A DNA stretch of 64,000 nt from Candidatus Allochristensenella caecavium (GCA_904397865.1 CAJFOS010000017.1:1-64000); one strand, 5' to 3'; positions 9,475-17,541 are shown, numbered from the stretch's first letter. The notes: a model not told the origin generated them from the sequence alone. Made by a program: numbers and translations.

Positions 9475-9518
9475 ATAGAAAACAGCTAGGGTTATGTTTG
9501 GCATAACCCTAGCTGTTT
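9475..9518 (-). terminator. tRNA-Arg terminator
   Basis: A 17-bp perfect stem (9480-9496 with 9502-9518) and on the minus strand a TTTTCTATT tail, about 20 bases after the tRNA 3' end. Confidence 0.85.
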
Positions 9519-9537
9519 ACCGCTTTGTGCGGTATGG

Positions 9538-9611
9538 TGTGCCCGGCAGGAGTCGAACCTGTGGCCTTCAGAGTCGGAGTCTGACGCTCTATCCAACTGA
9601 GCTACGAGCAC
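9538..9611 (-). tRNA. tRNA-Arg (anticodon CCG)
   Basis: The minus strand folds into a full cloverleaf: acceptor GTGCTCG/CGGGCAC, D arm with GCTC...GAGC, anticodon stem TCAGA/TCTGA with loop CTCCGAC (anticodon CCG, reading CGG), and T arm with TTCGACT. CCA is not encoded; the discriminator base is A. Confidence 0.95.
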
Positions 9612-9622
9612 AAGCACATAGT

Positions 9623-9665
9623 ATTATAGCATAAAAGGATACTATGTTGCAATGTAAACATTGCA
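9623..9665 (-). promoter_or_regulatory. tRNA-Arg promoter with an 18-bp palindrome
   Basis: On the minus strand, -35 TTGCAA (9647-9652), 18-base spacer, -10 TATAAT (9623-9628). The -35 sits inside a perfect palindrome TGCAATGT-AA-ACATTGCA (9648-9665), which is unusual for a tRNA promoter and suggests a bound regulator. Confidence 0.7.
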
Positions 9666-9778
9666 TGCCATCCTATCTTTATTGAGTATACCTTTTATAT
9701 TTGAAACGCGTCAATATAGTGACTCTGTGTTTTATCGATAGAGAACGTAGTACCAGCAAGTGAGTATATACGAGCGTT

Positions 9779-9824
9779 TAAAAGGAGCGGCCCGCCATTT
9801 GTAAATGGAGAGCCGCTCCTTTTG
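9779..9824 (-). terminator. Terminator after the ImmA-like gene
   Basis: Stem AAAAGGAGCGGC/GCCGCTCCTTTT, enclosing a smaller CCATTT/AAATGG hairpin, just after the stop at 9839. Confidence 0.85.
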
Positions 9825-9838
9825 TTAGAGTCTACAGA

Positions 9839-10303
9839 TTATCCTTCCCAGTTGCCCCGCTGTTGCAGCAGGCGCTGTAATTGTGCAAAGGCTTCCGGCT
9901 GTTTGACCTGATAATACGTCAGCGCCCAGCGCAAAAACTCTTCCGTCACCCCCAGATACTCCGCTAGTTCCCAGCGCGACCAACTATCCTGGAGCAAAAT
10001 GCGGCGCAACTTGTCCCAAGGGAGCAGCAGCTCGATAGCCTTGGCAATGGCGCGCGTTTCCTGTTGGCTGATTTGCCAGTACCCCATCGTCCGTTCATCC
10101 CCATAAGAAGTGTAATGGTGGCCGATTTCTTCCGCCAACACGCAGGTGCGTTGCGGCTCTGTCATCTGCGGACAAATCCAAATGACGGCCTGTTCGCCTG
10201 CCCGCGTGTAAAGACCGCGGAAGGGGGGCGGCAAGGGCGTATCATCGATGACGTGCACCCCGTTGTCTGTGGCCCGTTGATAGAGCCATTCGTAATTTGT
10301 CAC
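9839..10303 (-). CDS. ImmA/IrrE-type metallopeptidase
   Basis: A 154-residue putative zinc peptidase of the kind that cleaves or relieves phage/ICE repressors on DNA damage. The characteristic LAEEIGHHYTSYG segment (residues about 57-69) carries the likely zinc-binding and catalytic residues; the C-terminus is helical with WSRWELAEYLGVTEEFLRWAL. It lies on the same strand as the XRE repressor gene, separated by two stem-loops, so it is probably expressed separately or by read-through. Typical of prophage immunity modules. Confidence 0.85.
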   Translation of the reverse strand: MTNYEWLYQRATDNGVHVIDDTPLPPPFRGLYTRAGEQAVIWICPQMTEPQRTCVLAEEIGHHYTSYGDERTMGYWQISQQETRAIAKAIELLLPWDKLRRILLQDSWSRWELAEYLGVTEEFLRWALTYYQVKQPEAFAQLQRLLQQRGNWEG

Positions 10304-10397
10304 AGCGTCCCTCCTTTGAAAAAACCAGAAAACATGTTCCCCTTTTCTGGTTCTATTGTACGGCGGCTATCGAAAAAAGAAAAGGTGAAAAGAGAGT

Positions 10398-10487
10398 AAA
10401 AAAAGCAGACATCCCAAAAAAGGGATATCTGATTTTGTCGAATTTCATCGAAGGAAAGGAGATGAAAAAAAGCGGAATATCCGCTTT
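10398..10487 (-). terminator. Two successive terminators after the XRE repressor
   Basis: On the minus strand: stem AAGCGGA/TCCGCTT followed by TTTTTTC directly after the repressor stop, then AGATATCCC/GGGATGTCT followed by GCTTTTTTTA about 35 bases later. Confidence 0.8.
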
Positions 10488-10815
10488 ATTTTCCCTGTTT
10501 TTTTGCACGGTATCCCGCTAAAAAAGCGTTGACTGCAGCGATTTCATCTTCCGTCATGGGGCCAAGAGCATCGCTGGCACGGTGCGCTGCCAGCGTGGTA
10601 AATCCCTCGGGCACATCGGTCCGTCCCAGCAGGAAATCTACGGAAACGCCAAAATAATCTGCGATTTTGGCAACAGCATCCGGCTTGGGATTGCCCTTGC
10701 CGCTTTTCCAGTCCGAAAGGCGCGTCGGATTTAATCCGACATCTTTGGCCAGACGGTAGGCGGTGATGCCGCGCTGTTCGATGAGTGTAAAGATGCGTTG
10801 TGTCGTTTCGTTCAT
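10486..10815 (-). CDS. XRE-family phage-type repressor
   Basis: A 109-residue cI-like regulator: helix-turn-helix at about residues 8-62 (ITAYRLAKDVGLNPTRLSDWKSGKGNPKPDAVAKIADYFG), then a short C-terminal region rather than a LexA-like protease domain. Start: ATG eight bases after GGAGG; an upstream in-frame ATG lacks a ribosome site. It is divergent from the small gene cluster at 11023 and faces a shared region with TAGAAA-type palindromes, so it probably controls that cluster and itself. Confidence 0.9.
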   Translation of the reverse strand: MNETTQRIFTLIEQRGITAYRLAKDVGLNPTRLSDWKSGKGNPKPDAVAKIADYFGVSVDFLLGRTDVPEGFTTLAAHRASDALGPMTEDEIAAVNAFLAGYRAKKQGK

Positions 10816-10840
10816 CGAAAAAGCCTCCCATCGCAAAATA

Positions 10841-10892
10841 TTAGAAAAATCTAATTAAATAGGTTGACTATATAGAAATTTCTATATATACT
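10841..10892 (+). promoter_or_regulatory. Rightward promoter with repressor operators
   Basis: -35 TTGACT (10864-10869), 17-base spacer, -10 TATACT (10887-10892). The spacer is a perfect 18-bp palindrome ATATAGAAATTTCTATAT (10870-10887). A second related site TTAGA-AAAA-TCTAA lies at 10841-10854. Both share TAGAA...TCTA, which fits a phage-like genetic switch bound by the adjacent XRE repressor. Confidence 0.7.
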
Positions 10893-11022
10893 AGAACCAT
10901 CCCAAGTATCCCATTTGCAACAAGCAATGTCATAAACCATGATACATACAACACTTCAACCGTATTGTATCATGCGCGCGGGGCTTGTGCAAAGGGACAA
11001 AAGCAGAAGAGGAGGGTTTTTC

Positions 11023-11238
11023 ATGTGTAATTGGTGTGGCGTATGGCCTTGCGCGCCAAATTGCCCCAACCGGACGGCTCAACCTGTGGGGCGCTGTGTG
11101 CGCTGCGCAGAGGCGTTATACGAAGCAGACTGGTACATACCTTCGCCCTGGGGCCCTTTATGTGAAGAATGTGCCCGTGAAATGCTGTTGCGCAGTCGAT
11201 GCCGTGTTCAAACTGCGGAGGAAGGGGGCTGTGCATGA
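11023..11238 (+). CDS. Small cysteine-rich phage-type protein
   Basis: A 71-residue protein with ten cysteines arranged in CxxC-like pairs (CNWCG, CVRCA, CEEC), suggesting zinc binding. Start: ATG six to seven bases after GGAGGG. It is the first of three genes joined by ATGA overlaps and lies under the operator-containing promoter. No known function; similar small zinc-finger proteins are common in early phage regions. Confidence 0.75.
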   Translation: MCNWCGVWPCAPNCPNRTAQPVGRCVRCAEALYEADWYIPSPWGPLCEECAREMLLRSRCRVQTAEEGGCA

Positions 11239-11516
11239 ACGAGCCATATAAGACAAGGATGCAGCACTGGGAAGGAGGCGCCGTTCATAGGCGACGTCCA
11301 GCGACGCTTTGTTGGCGATGCCGTCATGCGGCAGGCCCCGATATGTGCAGCTGGGCCCGGGACTTGGTGCCGGTCCCTGGCTGGCAGGCGGACCCCAGCT
11401 TTTTATGGGAAACTTTTAAAGGAGAGAGGATGTCACTGCGTTCCTACCATGTCTGGGCATGCCCACAGTTTGAAGCCGACCTACCGCGTACGCCAAAGGG
11501 AGGAAAGATGCGATGA
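11235..11516 (+). CDS. Small hypothetical phage-type protein
   Basis: A 93-residue basic protein with a Cys pair CWRCRHAAGPDMC. Its ATG overlaps the stop of the upstream gene (ATGA) and its own stop overlaps the next start, so all three are translationally coupled. It contains SYHVWACPQFEAD near the C-terminus. I do not recognise the family. Confidence 0.65.
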   Translation: MNEPYKTRMQHWEGGAVHRRRPATLCWRCRHAAGPDMCSWARDLVPVPGWQADPSFLWETFKGERMSLRSYHVWACPQFEADLPRTPKGGKMR

Positions 11517-11899
11517 TGATACAAAAGCAGAATGCTATAGACCCCGCAGTTCCACTGTCACACCAGACGCTGACGTTCACACAGGTGGAGGCGCTGTTAC
11601 GCCAGCTGCCCATTCTTCGCGCCCAGCAAACGTGTGCGCTTGACCCGGTACGCCGGACGGAAGCCGCCTATATGGTGGAACGGCTGACAGAAGCGATTGC
11701 GTTTCTGCCCGACCCCTGTGGCCGTGTGCTGCAAGCGCTGTATATCGAGCAGTGCACCTGGATTCAAGCTGAGGCGCGGCTGTTTATGGCGCGTAATACG
11801 CTGGCCCGTTACCGCCGCAAGGGAATCGAACTGCTGTGCCAGATGCTCAATGGTCCGCAGGAAGGGCTACATGCGTTCAGTAAAGATGACCTAAAATAA
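11513..11899 (+). CDS. RinA/ArpU-like or sigma-like phage regulator
   Basis: A 128-residue protein with a C-terminal helix-turn-helix-like region: residues 65-115 (LPDPCGRVLQALYIEQ, then WIQAEARLFMARNTLARYRRKGIELL) resemble the sigma-70 region 4-like fold of phage late transcription activators. It is the last gene of the coupled trio and could activate further phage genes, but none follow: the next genes are AT-richer sugar-nucleotide genes. This suggests a remnant. Confidence 0.65.
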   Translation: MMIQKQNAIDPAVPLSHQTLTFTQVEALLRQLPILRAQQTCALDPVRRTEAAYMVERLTEAIAFLPDPCGRVLQALYIEQCTWIQAEARLFMARNTLARYRRKGIELLCQMLNGPQEGLHAFSKDDLK

Positions 11900-11949
11900 G
11901 GGGGAAACTTCGATGCAAATTTTCGTCTTTACCGTAATTTTACAAATTA

Positions 11950-12165
11950 TTTACACTTATATGACATTCTGCTATAATTACGAGAAAAGTAGACCATTTC
12001 TGGCTTTGCCGCGAGTAATATAATACAAAAGAAAACGCCACTCATTTTGAGTGGTGTGGCATAAAATCCTGATGAATGAAATGGTCTATCATTTCGTTCA
12101 ATATGCATTAAAATCAAAGGAATGTTTCCTTGCACTTGCCTGCATACTTTATAAAATAGGAGGAT
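11950..12165 (+). promoter_or_regulatory. Promoter and structured 5' leader of the ispD/tarI-like operon
   Basis: -35 TTTACA (11950-11955), 17-base spacer, -10 TATAAT (11973-11978). The roughly 180-base leader contains an 11-bp long-range stem TAGACCATTTC (11990-12000) with GAAATGGTCTA (12078-12088), which encloses a second perfect hairpin at 12036-12054 (CCACTCA/TGAGTGG). No known riboswitch is recognised. Confidence 0.65.
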
Positions 12166-12168
12166 GCT

Positions 12169-12879
12169 ATGAATATTGCACTCTTAACTGCTGGTGGAAG
12201 TGGAACACGGATGAATCAAGATATTCCGAAGCAGTTCATCCATGTTAACAATCAACCGGTCATTATCTATACAATGCAGGCGTTTCAAAACCATCCCAAT
12301 ATCGATGCAATTTGTGTAGTCTGCCTGGATGGATGGCATGATGTGTTGTGGGCCTATGCGAAGCAATTTAATATCACCAAGCTCAGGCATGTCGTTTCAG
12401 GAGGCTGCTCAGGGCAAGAATCCATTTATCATGGGCTGGTGGAGCTACAAAAATATTATGACGAGACAGATATCATCTTGATTCATGATGGTAACCGGGC
12501 ATTGGTTTCGGCAGAGATTATTTCGGATAGCCTTGCGCAATGCAGCCTGCATGGCAGTGCTGTTGCGGCGATTCCCTGTACGGAAGCCGTTTTTGTCAGC
12601 GCAGATAAACAGACGTCTTGCAAGATGCTCAACCGTGATGAGTTGATGCGTACGCAGACCCCGCACACCTATCCGATGGGAAAATTGCTTTGGGCGCATG
12701 AACAGGCACATCAGAGGGGAATTGTAAACACGGTGGCCACCTGTACGTTGATGTGTGAGCTTGGAGAGCCCATTCATTTTTCAAAAGGATCGGAACGAAA
12801 TATGAAAATTACGACGGTGGAGGACTTGGACCTGTTCCAATCGCTCCTGTGCTGTGAGAAAGTAGATTGGTTGAAATGA
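12169..12879 (+). CDS. IspD/TarI-family cytidylyltransferase
   Basis: A 236-residue nucleotidyltransferase that transfers CMP to a sugar-alcohol phosphate. The N-terminal NTP-binding LTAGGSGTRMNQDIPKQF motif, the VSGGCSGQESIY segment and IHDGNR metal/substrate region are visible. HDGNRALV replaces the HDAARP/HDAVRP of canonical IspD and TarI, so the substrate may differ from methylerythritol- or ribitol-phosphate. It is first in an operon with an SDR epimerase and LicD, a combination seen in capsule and teichoic-acid loci, so a polymer-decorating CDP-linked precursor is inferred. Base composition is AT-richer than its surroundings. Confidence 0.85.
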   Translation: MNIALLTAGGSGTRMNQDIPKQFIHVNNQPVIIYTMQAFQNHPNIDAICVVCLDGWHDVLWAYAKQFNITKLRHVVSGGCSGQESIYHGLVELQKYYDETDIILIHDGNRALVSAEIISDSLAQCSLHGSAVAAIPCTEAVFVSADKQTSCKMLNRDELMRTQTPHTYPMGKLLWAHEQAHQRGIVNTVATCTLMCELGEPIHFSKGSERNMKITTVEDLDLFQSLLCCEKVDWLK

Positions 12880-13925
12880 CAGAAATTTGGAGGCATCCCC
12901 TATACCGGCAAGACATACAAAATATTGCGCAGGGTGAGCTCCCCTGGAAGAAGCTGGAGGGGAAGACCGTACTGGTTACCGGCGCGACAGGAATGATTGG
13001 CTCCTGCCTGGTCGATGCACTACTGATGCACGGCCATATTCGCGTACTGGCTATGGCACGTTCAGAACAACGGGCGCAGTCGCGTTTTGCATATTGTTGG
13101 GACCATCCTCTGTTCTCCTTTTTTGCACAGGATGTATGCCAGCCTTTACAGACAGAACAGCCTATAGATTTTATTGTTCATGCAGCCAGCAATACACACC
13201 CTAAAGCGTATGCGAGCGACCCAATTGGAACGATAACGGCCAATGTAATTGGGATGCAGCAATTGTTGGAGACGGCACGTCTACATAAGACAGAACGGGT
13301 GTGCTTGCTCTCTTCTGTAGAGATATATGGAGAGAATGAAACAGGTAAACCTTTTTGCGAAACGGATATGGGCTATATCGACTGCAATACATTGCGGGCA
13401 GGTTATCCGGAAGGTAAGCGGGTAGCAGAAACCCTGTGTCAGGCGTATCGAAGTACATACGGAATCCAGACGGTGACGATGCGTCTTTGCCGGGTATATG
13501 GTCCAACCGTATTGTCCACAGATAGTAAGGCGCTTTCCCAATTTATCAGTAATGCGGTACATCGGCAAAATATTGTGCTGAAAAGTGAGGGCACGCAGTT
13601 CTTTTCTTACATCTATGCGGCAGATGCAGTCAGCGCACTGCTGACTGGCTTGCTGCGGGGAGAGGACGGGCAGGCGTACAATGTCTCGGATACACGGTCT
13701 GATATTACATTGAGAGATTTAGCGGCTATTTTGGCCAATGTGGCTGGGACAAAAGTTGTATTCGCGCTTCCTGATGCTTTAGAAAAGGAAGGCTTTTCTA
13801 AAGCCATGACAGCAATTTTGGATAGTAGTAAGCTTAAGTCGTTAGGCTGGATGCCCGTGCAGACAATTCAAACAGGGCTGGATAGAACGATAAAGATTTT
13901 AATGGCAGAAGAGGCAAACAAATGA
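12876..13925 (+). CDS. NAD-dependent epimerase/dehydratase (extended SDR)
   Basis: 349 residues. Rossmann motif VLVTGATGMIGSCL, then HAASNTHPKAY, the SSVEIYGEN segment with the catalytic Ser, and YPEGKR (the YxxxK pair). It resembles UDP-glucuronate decarboxylase-like SDRs. Its ATG overlaps the upstream stop (ATGA), and its stop overlaps the licD start, so the three products are made together. The most likely role is reshaping a nucleotide- or polyol-linked sugar for cell-surface polymers; substrate unknown. Confidence 0.88.
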   Translation: MTEIWRHPLYRQDIQNIAQGELPWKKLEGKTVLVTGATGMIGSCLVDALLMHGHIRVLAMARSEQRAQSRFAYCWDHPLFSFFAQDVCQPLQTEQPIDFIVHAASNTHPKAYASDPIGTITANVIGMQQLLETARLHKTERVCLLSSVEIYGENETGKPFCETDMGYIDCNTLRAGYPEGKRVAETLCQAYRSTYGIQTVTMRLCRVYGPTVLSTDSKALSQFISNAVHRQNIVLKSEGTQFFSYIYAADAVSALLTGLLRGEDGQAYNVSDTRSDITLRDLAAILANVAGTKVVFALPDALEKEGFSKAMTAILDSSKLKSLGWMPVQTIQTGLDRTIKILMAEEANK

Positions 13926-14802
13926 TAAACTACTTTTCAAAATACGACCCCGCTACATTGGAACGCCTGCACCAAGTTCAACTTGAGATACTTAAAGATG
14001 CGGATGCCTTGTGCCGCAAACATGGCCTGAACTACTTTGTGTCCGGGGGAACGGCGATAGGTGCTATTCGGCATCAGGGCTTTATTCCCTGGGATGACGA
14101 TATTGATATTTGTTTTCCACGCGCCGACTATGAAAAATTTATGCAATTTGCAGAACAAGAAATGGCTGATAAATATGACCTGTTGACACCGCTGAATACG
14201 GCGGGTTATACGCTTATGTTTGGCCGTATGTCGAAAAAGGGCACAGTTTTTGTTGCAGATACCGATAAACAATGCACATATAAACCGGGAATTTTTATTG
14301 ATTTATTTCCCTATGATAAAGTACCGATAGATAAAAAGCTTCGCCGCAAGCAAATACGTAAGGCGTGGATTTGGGCACGGCTGATTGTGTTGCGGTGTTA
14401 TGGCATCCGACCTTACCCAACACGCTTACAGGCTGGAAGAGAACGTTGGCGCGCATCGGCTGCAAGCTCATTCATGCAGGCCTTGTTGTATGCTGTGTTT
14501 CGAAAAAATGGCTCTATAAGCGATACTGCCGCAATGCGGAGAAATACAATAAGGAGAATACAGGGTTATATACGGACCTGGCGTATTTATATCCTGAACG
14601 GGTGCTCGTGTATGAGAAGGAATTGTATCATACACTTGATTTTCCGTTTGAGGGGCTGCCAGTGAAGGTCTTAAGTGGTTATGACCGGTATTTGACATGT
14701 CAATATGGCGACTATATGCAGCTGCCACCGGAAAATGAGCGCCGTAACCATGCGCCACATCAACTGAAATTTGGTCAGCATGAGCCCTATGCAATCGGAT
14801 AA
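13922..14802 (+). pseudogene. LicD-family phosphotransferase, frameshifted
   Basis: LicD proteins transfer phosphocholine or another phospho-group from a CDP carrier to surface polysaccharide. The N-terminal part (from 13922) has the canonical GGTAIGAIRHQGFIPWDDDIDI catalytic segment and PGIFIDLFPYD. Near base 14400 (after LIVLRCYG) the family sequence continues in the next frame as PTLPNTLTGWKRT and runs to 14802, ending GYDRYLTCQYGDYMQLPP. A net loss of one base (or gain of two) explains this. The reading frame from the start stops at 14665 with an unrelated tail. It could be a true null, a phase-variable site or a sequencing error. Confidence 0.85.
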
Positions 14803-14824
14803 AAGGAGCAGCGCTCCTTTTTTT
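14801..14824 (+). terminator. Terminator of the licD operon
   Basis: Stem AAAAGGAGC/GCTCCTTTT with a three-base loop and a T run, overlapping the licD stop. Confidence 0.9.
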
Positions 14825-14897
14825 CATTGTTAGGAAAGGGAGTGCTGGCGGGTGCACCGGGGTAAGATAGGGCGAGAGACGAAACGTACAGATTGCC

Positions 14898-14926
14898 TTG
14901 ACAAAAAAATCACAATATGATATGCT
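14898..14926 (+). promoter_or_regulatory. but promoter
   Basis: Consensus -35 TTGACA (14898-14903), 17-base spacer, -10 TATGCT (14921-14926) with an extended TGA just before it; about 60 bases upstream of the start codon. Confidence 0.85.
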
Positions 14927-14986
14927 TTGAACGAATTTCAAACAACGTCAATCTATTGAAAAGAATGATATAAGGAGCGGAAGCAA

Positions 14987-16327
14987 ATGGATTTTCAAGC
15001 GGAATATCAACGCAAATTGACGACCGCCGAAGAAGCGGTCAAGGTCGTGAAAAGCGGCGACTGGGTCGATTACGGCTGGTGCGCCTGCCATCCGGTTGCG
15101 CTGGATAAGGCGCTGGCCCAGCGTGCCGATGAACTGACGGACGTCAAGCTGCGCGGCGGCATCGCGCTCTGGCCGCTGGCAATCAGCCAGGTGGACAACG
15201 CGCCCGCGCATTTCACCTGGAACTCCTGGCATATGGGCGGCTTGGAACGCAAGATGATTAACCAGGGCATGGCATTTTATGCCCCCATCCGCTATTCGGA
15301 ATTGCCGCGTTACTATCGGGAAAACGTTGTCCCCAACGACGTGGCGATGTTCCAGGTTGCGCCGATGGACGAGCATGGCTATTTCAGCTTTGGGCCGAGT
15401 GCTTCGCATATGATGGCGATGTGTGAAAATACAAAGGTCATCATCGTGGAAGTGAATCAAAACGTTCCGCGTTGCTTGGGCGGCAAGGAGGATTGCATCC
15501 ATATTTCGCAAGTGGATATGATTGTGGAAGGTGACAATCCGCCAATGGGCATTCTGGGTGGCGGTGGCGCTGCAACGGAAGTAGATGAAGCGGTCGCCAA
15601 ACTAATTGTGGAGGAAATTCCCAACGGCGCCTGCCTGCAGCTGGGCATCGGCGGCATGCCGAATGCAGTCGGTTCGCTGATTGCTAAATCCGACTTGAAG
15701 GACCTGGGTGTACATACGGAGATGTATGTGGATGCATTTGTCGATATTGCCAACGCCGGCAAAATTACCGGCCGTTGCAAAAACATTGACAAAGGCCGCC
15801 AGACCTACGCGTTTGCCGCAGGTACGCAAAAGCTGTATGATTACCTCAACGATAATCCGGAATGTATGAGCGCGCCGGTGGACTATACCAACGATGTGCG
15901 AACCATTTCTGCGCTGGATAACTTCATGTCTATCAATAACGCGGTGGAAGTGGACTTGTTTGGTCAGGTCAGTTCGGAATCATCCGGACTCAAACACATC
16001 AGTGGGGCAGGCGGACAGTTGGACTTTGTGCTGGGCGCGTATTTGTCCAAAGGCGGCAAGAGCTTCATCTGCTGTTCCTCTACATTTAAAACCAAAGATG
16101 GCGAACTCAAGAGCCGTCTGGTGCCGACGCTGGCCCCGGGGTCGATTGTCACCGATACACGAGCCAATATCCATTTCCTTGTCACAGAATATGGCAAGGT
16201 GAACCTTAAAGGTCTGTCGACATGGGAGAAAGCGGAAGCGATTATTTCCGTAGCGCATCCGGATTTCCGTGACCAGTTGATTAAAGATGCGGAAGCGATG
16301 AAAATCTGGCGCCGCAGCAATAAATAA
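14987..16327 (+). CDS. but: Butyryl-CoA:acetate CoA-transferase
   Basis: 446 residues. Transfers CoA from butyryl-CoA to acetate, releasing butyrate, the final step of butyrate formation in gut Clostridia. The sequence closely follows the Roseburia/Faecalibacterium-type enzymes: [21 protein letters not shown], the glycine-rich [17 protein letters not shown], the catalytic Glu245 in [14 protein letters not shown], and [15 protein letters not shown]. The related 4-hydroxybutyrate CoA-transferase family is the main alternative. Start: ATG after AAGGAGCGGAAGCAA. Single-gene unit with strong promoter and terminator. Confidence 0.92.
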   Translation: MDFQAEYQRKLTTAEEAVKVVKSGDWVDYGWCACHPVALDKALAQRADELTDVKLRGGIALWPLAISQVDNAPAHFTWNSWHMGGLERKMINQGMAFYAPIRYSELPRYYRENVVPNDVAMFQVAPMDEHGYFSFGPSASHMMAMCENTKVIIVEVNQNVPRCLGGKEDCIHISQVDMIVEGDNPPMGILGGGGAATEVDEAVAKLIVEEIPNGACLQLGIGGMPNAVGSLIAKSDLKDLGVHTEMYVDAFVDIANAGKITGRCKNIDKGRQTYAFAAGTQKLYDYLNDNPECMSAPVDYTNDVRTISALDNFMSINNAVEVDLFGQVSSESSGLKHISGAGGQLDFVLGAYLSKGGKSFICCSSTFKTKDGELKSRLVPTLAPGSIVTDTRANIHFLVTEYGKVNLKGLSTWEKAEAIISVAHPDFRDQLIKDAEAMKIWRRSNK

Positions 16328-16340
16328 AACAAGACGAGTG

Positions 16341-16375
16341 ATGGAGGGTTCTGGTAAGAACCCTCCATTTTTTTC
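16341..16375 (+). terminator. but terminator
   Basis: A 12-bp stem ATGGAGGGTTCT/AGAACCCTCCAT and seven Ts. Confidence 0.95.
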
Positions 16376-16672
16376 TGAATGCAAAGCGCTGAAACCAGAT
16401 GCATCCCCGGTATTACACACGGGACTGTGGTGCGCATGCTGGAAGCGTGCGATGCACGCTTTGTCCGGTTGCCACTGGGTATATGGTGGTGGTACTGAGA
16501 CGCGGAAGGATGCACAAAGGAGTACTTATATTAAATAAAAAATAATAAAAAGATATATGACATTTTAGTGTTATATATGATAAAATAATAACAAACAGGA
16601 TAATTGGAAAGCACATGGGGGGAGGCACCGGTACGCACAGGGATGCGTCAAAGCGCGAAAGGGGCAAACAAG
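16376..16672. other. Intergenic stretch without a supported gene
   Basis: About 300 bases between but and carD. The second half is strongly AT-rich (16525-16600) and may contain the carD promoter, but no clear -35/-10 pair, ORF with a ribosome site, or stable long hairpin was found. Confidence 0.5.
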
Positions 16673-17194
16673 ATGGGTTTTTCCATTCACGATGTGGTGG
16701 TGTATGGAACGAATGGAACGTGCGAAATTGTGGACATCTGCGAAAAATCATTTGGTGGTGTGCGCCAGGATTATTATATTCTGCGGCCGGTGTATGATGC
16801 CAAGTCCACCGTATTTGTGCCTGTGGGCAACCCAGCGCTTTGCTCACGCATGAAGCCGCTTTTGCAGAGGGAAGAGGTCGATGCGTTGATTGACGCCTTG
16901 CCGGAAGAGGAATCCGTCTGGATTGAGGATGAAAAACTGCGGCGTGAAAAATACCGCGCCATTTTAGAATGCGGGAACCGTGAAGAACTGGTGAAATTGA
17001 TTCGTACGTTGTACCTGCATCAGCAAAAACAGGTGCGCCAGGGCAAAAAACTACATCTGGCCGACCAGCGTGTTTTTCACAATGCACAGAAAATGTTGCA
17101 TGATGAACTGGCATTTGTGCTGCATATTGCCCCGGAAGAAGTGGGCGCGTTTATTGAAAAACGGCTGGAAGACCATGAACGTACGGCCCAATAA
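16673..17194 (+). CDS. CarD-family transcriptional regulator
   Basis: 173 residues. N-terminal CarD/TRCF RNA-polymerase-interacting domain (MGFSIHDVVVYGTNGTCEIVDICE...YYILRPVYD) followed by a helical C-terminal domain with basic residues (RQGKKLHLADQRVFHNAQKMLHDEL) that contacts promoter DNA in known CarD proteins. It modulates RNA polymerase open-complex stability rather than binding a specific operator. Start: ATG after AAAGGGG; a longer upstream frame is poor family sequence. Single gene with its own terminator. Confidence 0.92.
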   Translation: MGFSIHDVVVYGTNGTCEIVDICEKSFGGVRQDYYILRPVYDAKSTVFVPVGNPALCSRMKPLLQREEVDALIDALPEEESVWIEDEKLRREKYRAILECGNREELVKLIRTLYLHQQKQVRQGKKLHLADQRVFHNAQKMLHDELAFVLHIAPEEVGAFIEKRLEDHERTAQ

Positions 17195-17202
17195 GAGAAA
17201 AC

Positions 17203-17232
17203 GACGGCGGAAGAGCCGCCGTTTTCTGTTTA
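17203..17232 (+). terminator. carD terminator
   Basis: Core stem ACGGCGG/CCGCCGT with a five-base loop followed by TTTTCTGTTT. Confidence 0.8.
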
Positions 17233-17260
17233 AAAACCAAAAAGAAAGCAATGTGAATAC

Positions 17261-17289
17261 TTGTGTAACAGGCATATTTGTGTTATGGT
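17261..17289 (+). promoter_or_regulatory. Promoter of candidate ncRNA
   Basis: -35 TTGTGT (17261-17266), 17-base spacer, -10 TATGGT (17284-17289). No coding gene starts within the next 350 bases. Confidence 0.65.
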
Positions 17290-17295
17290 AAAAAT

Positions 17296-17541
17296 AAGTA
17301 AACAACAGCATGATGAAAAGGGATGTACGTTGGCATAAAAACGGGATACTAAATGGGCAGCGTAGCGTTCCTGAAGATATGAAACCCCAAGGTGGATGGA
17401 AACACGGTTGCTGCACATGCCCCTGTGGTGCGGCGCGCGTGATTGGTTTCGGCATTTGTTGTGGAAAGGCGTCCCAGGGGCAAGGGGCGGCTACCACACT
17501 CCCCCAAAGCAGAGCAGTCTCCCGTTACTGCTCTGCTTTTT
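17296..17541 (+). ncRNA. Candidate orphan structured RNA
   Basis: A roughly 245-base unit with promoter at its 5' end and a strong intrinsic terminator at its 3' end (13-bp stem 17506-17518/17527-17539 plus T run), and no convincing ORF. Nested pairings can be drawn: GTAGC 17362-17366 with GCTAC 17490-17494; CCCC 17385-17388 with GGGG 17484-17487; GCCCCTG 17419-17425 with CAGGGGC 17475-17481. It does not show RNase P, SRP or tmRNA signatures. A 6S-like RNA, or an attenuating leader for the downstream DUF2804 gene, are alternatives. Confidence 0.5.

Noticed and set aside
9538-9611. tRNA-Arg as attachment site for the nearby phage module
   Set aside because: The module lies on the 5' side of the tRNA, whereas integration normally uses the 3' end, and no repeated tRNA 3' segment was seen.
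17296-17541. Cobalamin riboswitch
   Set aside because: The conserved B12 box (GCCACTG-type) is not present.
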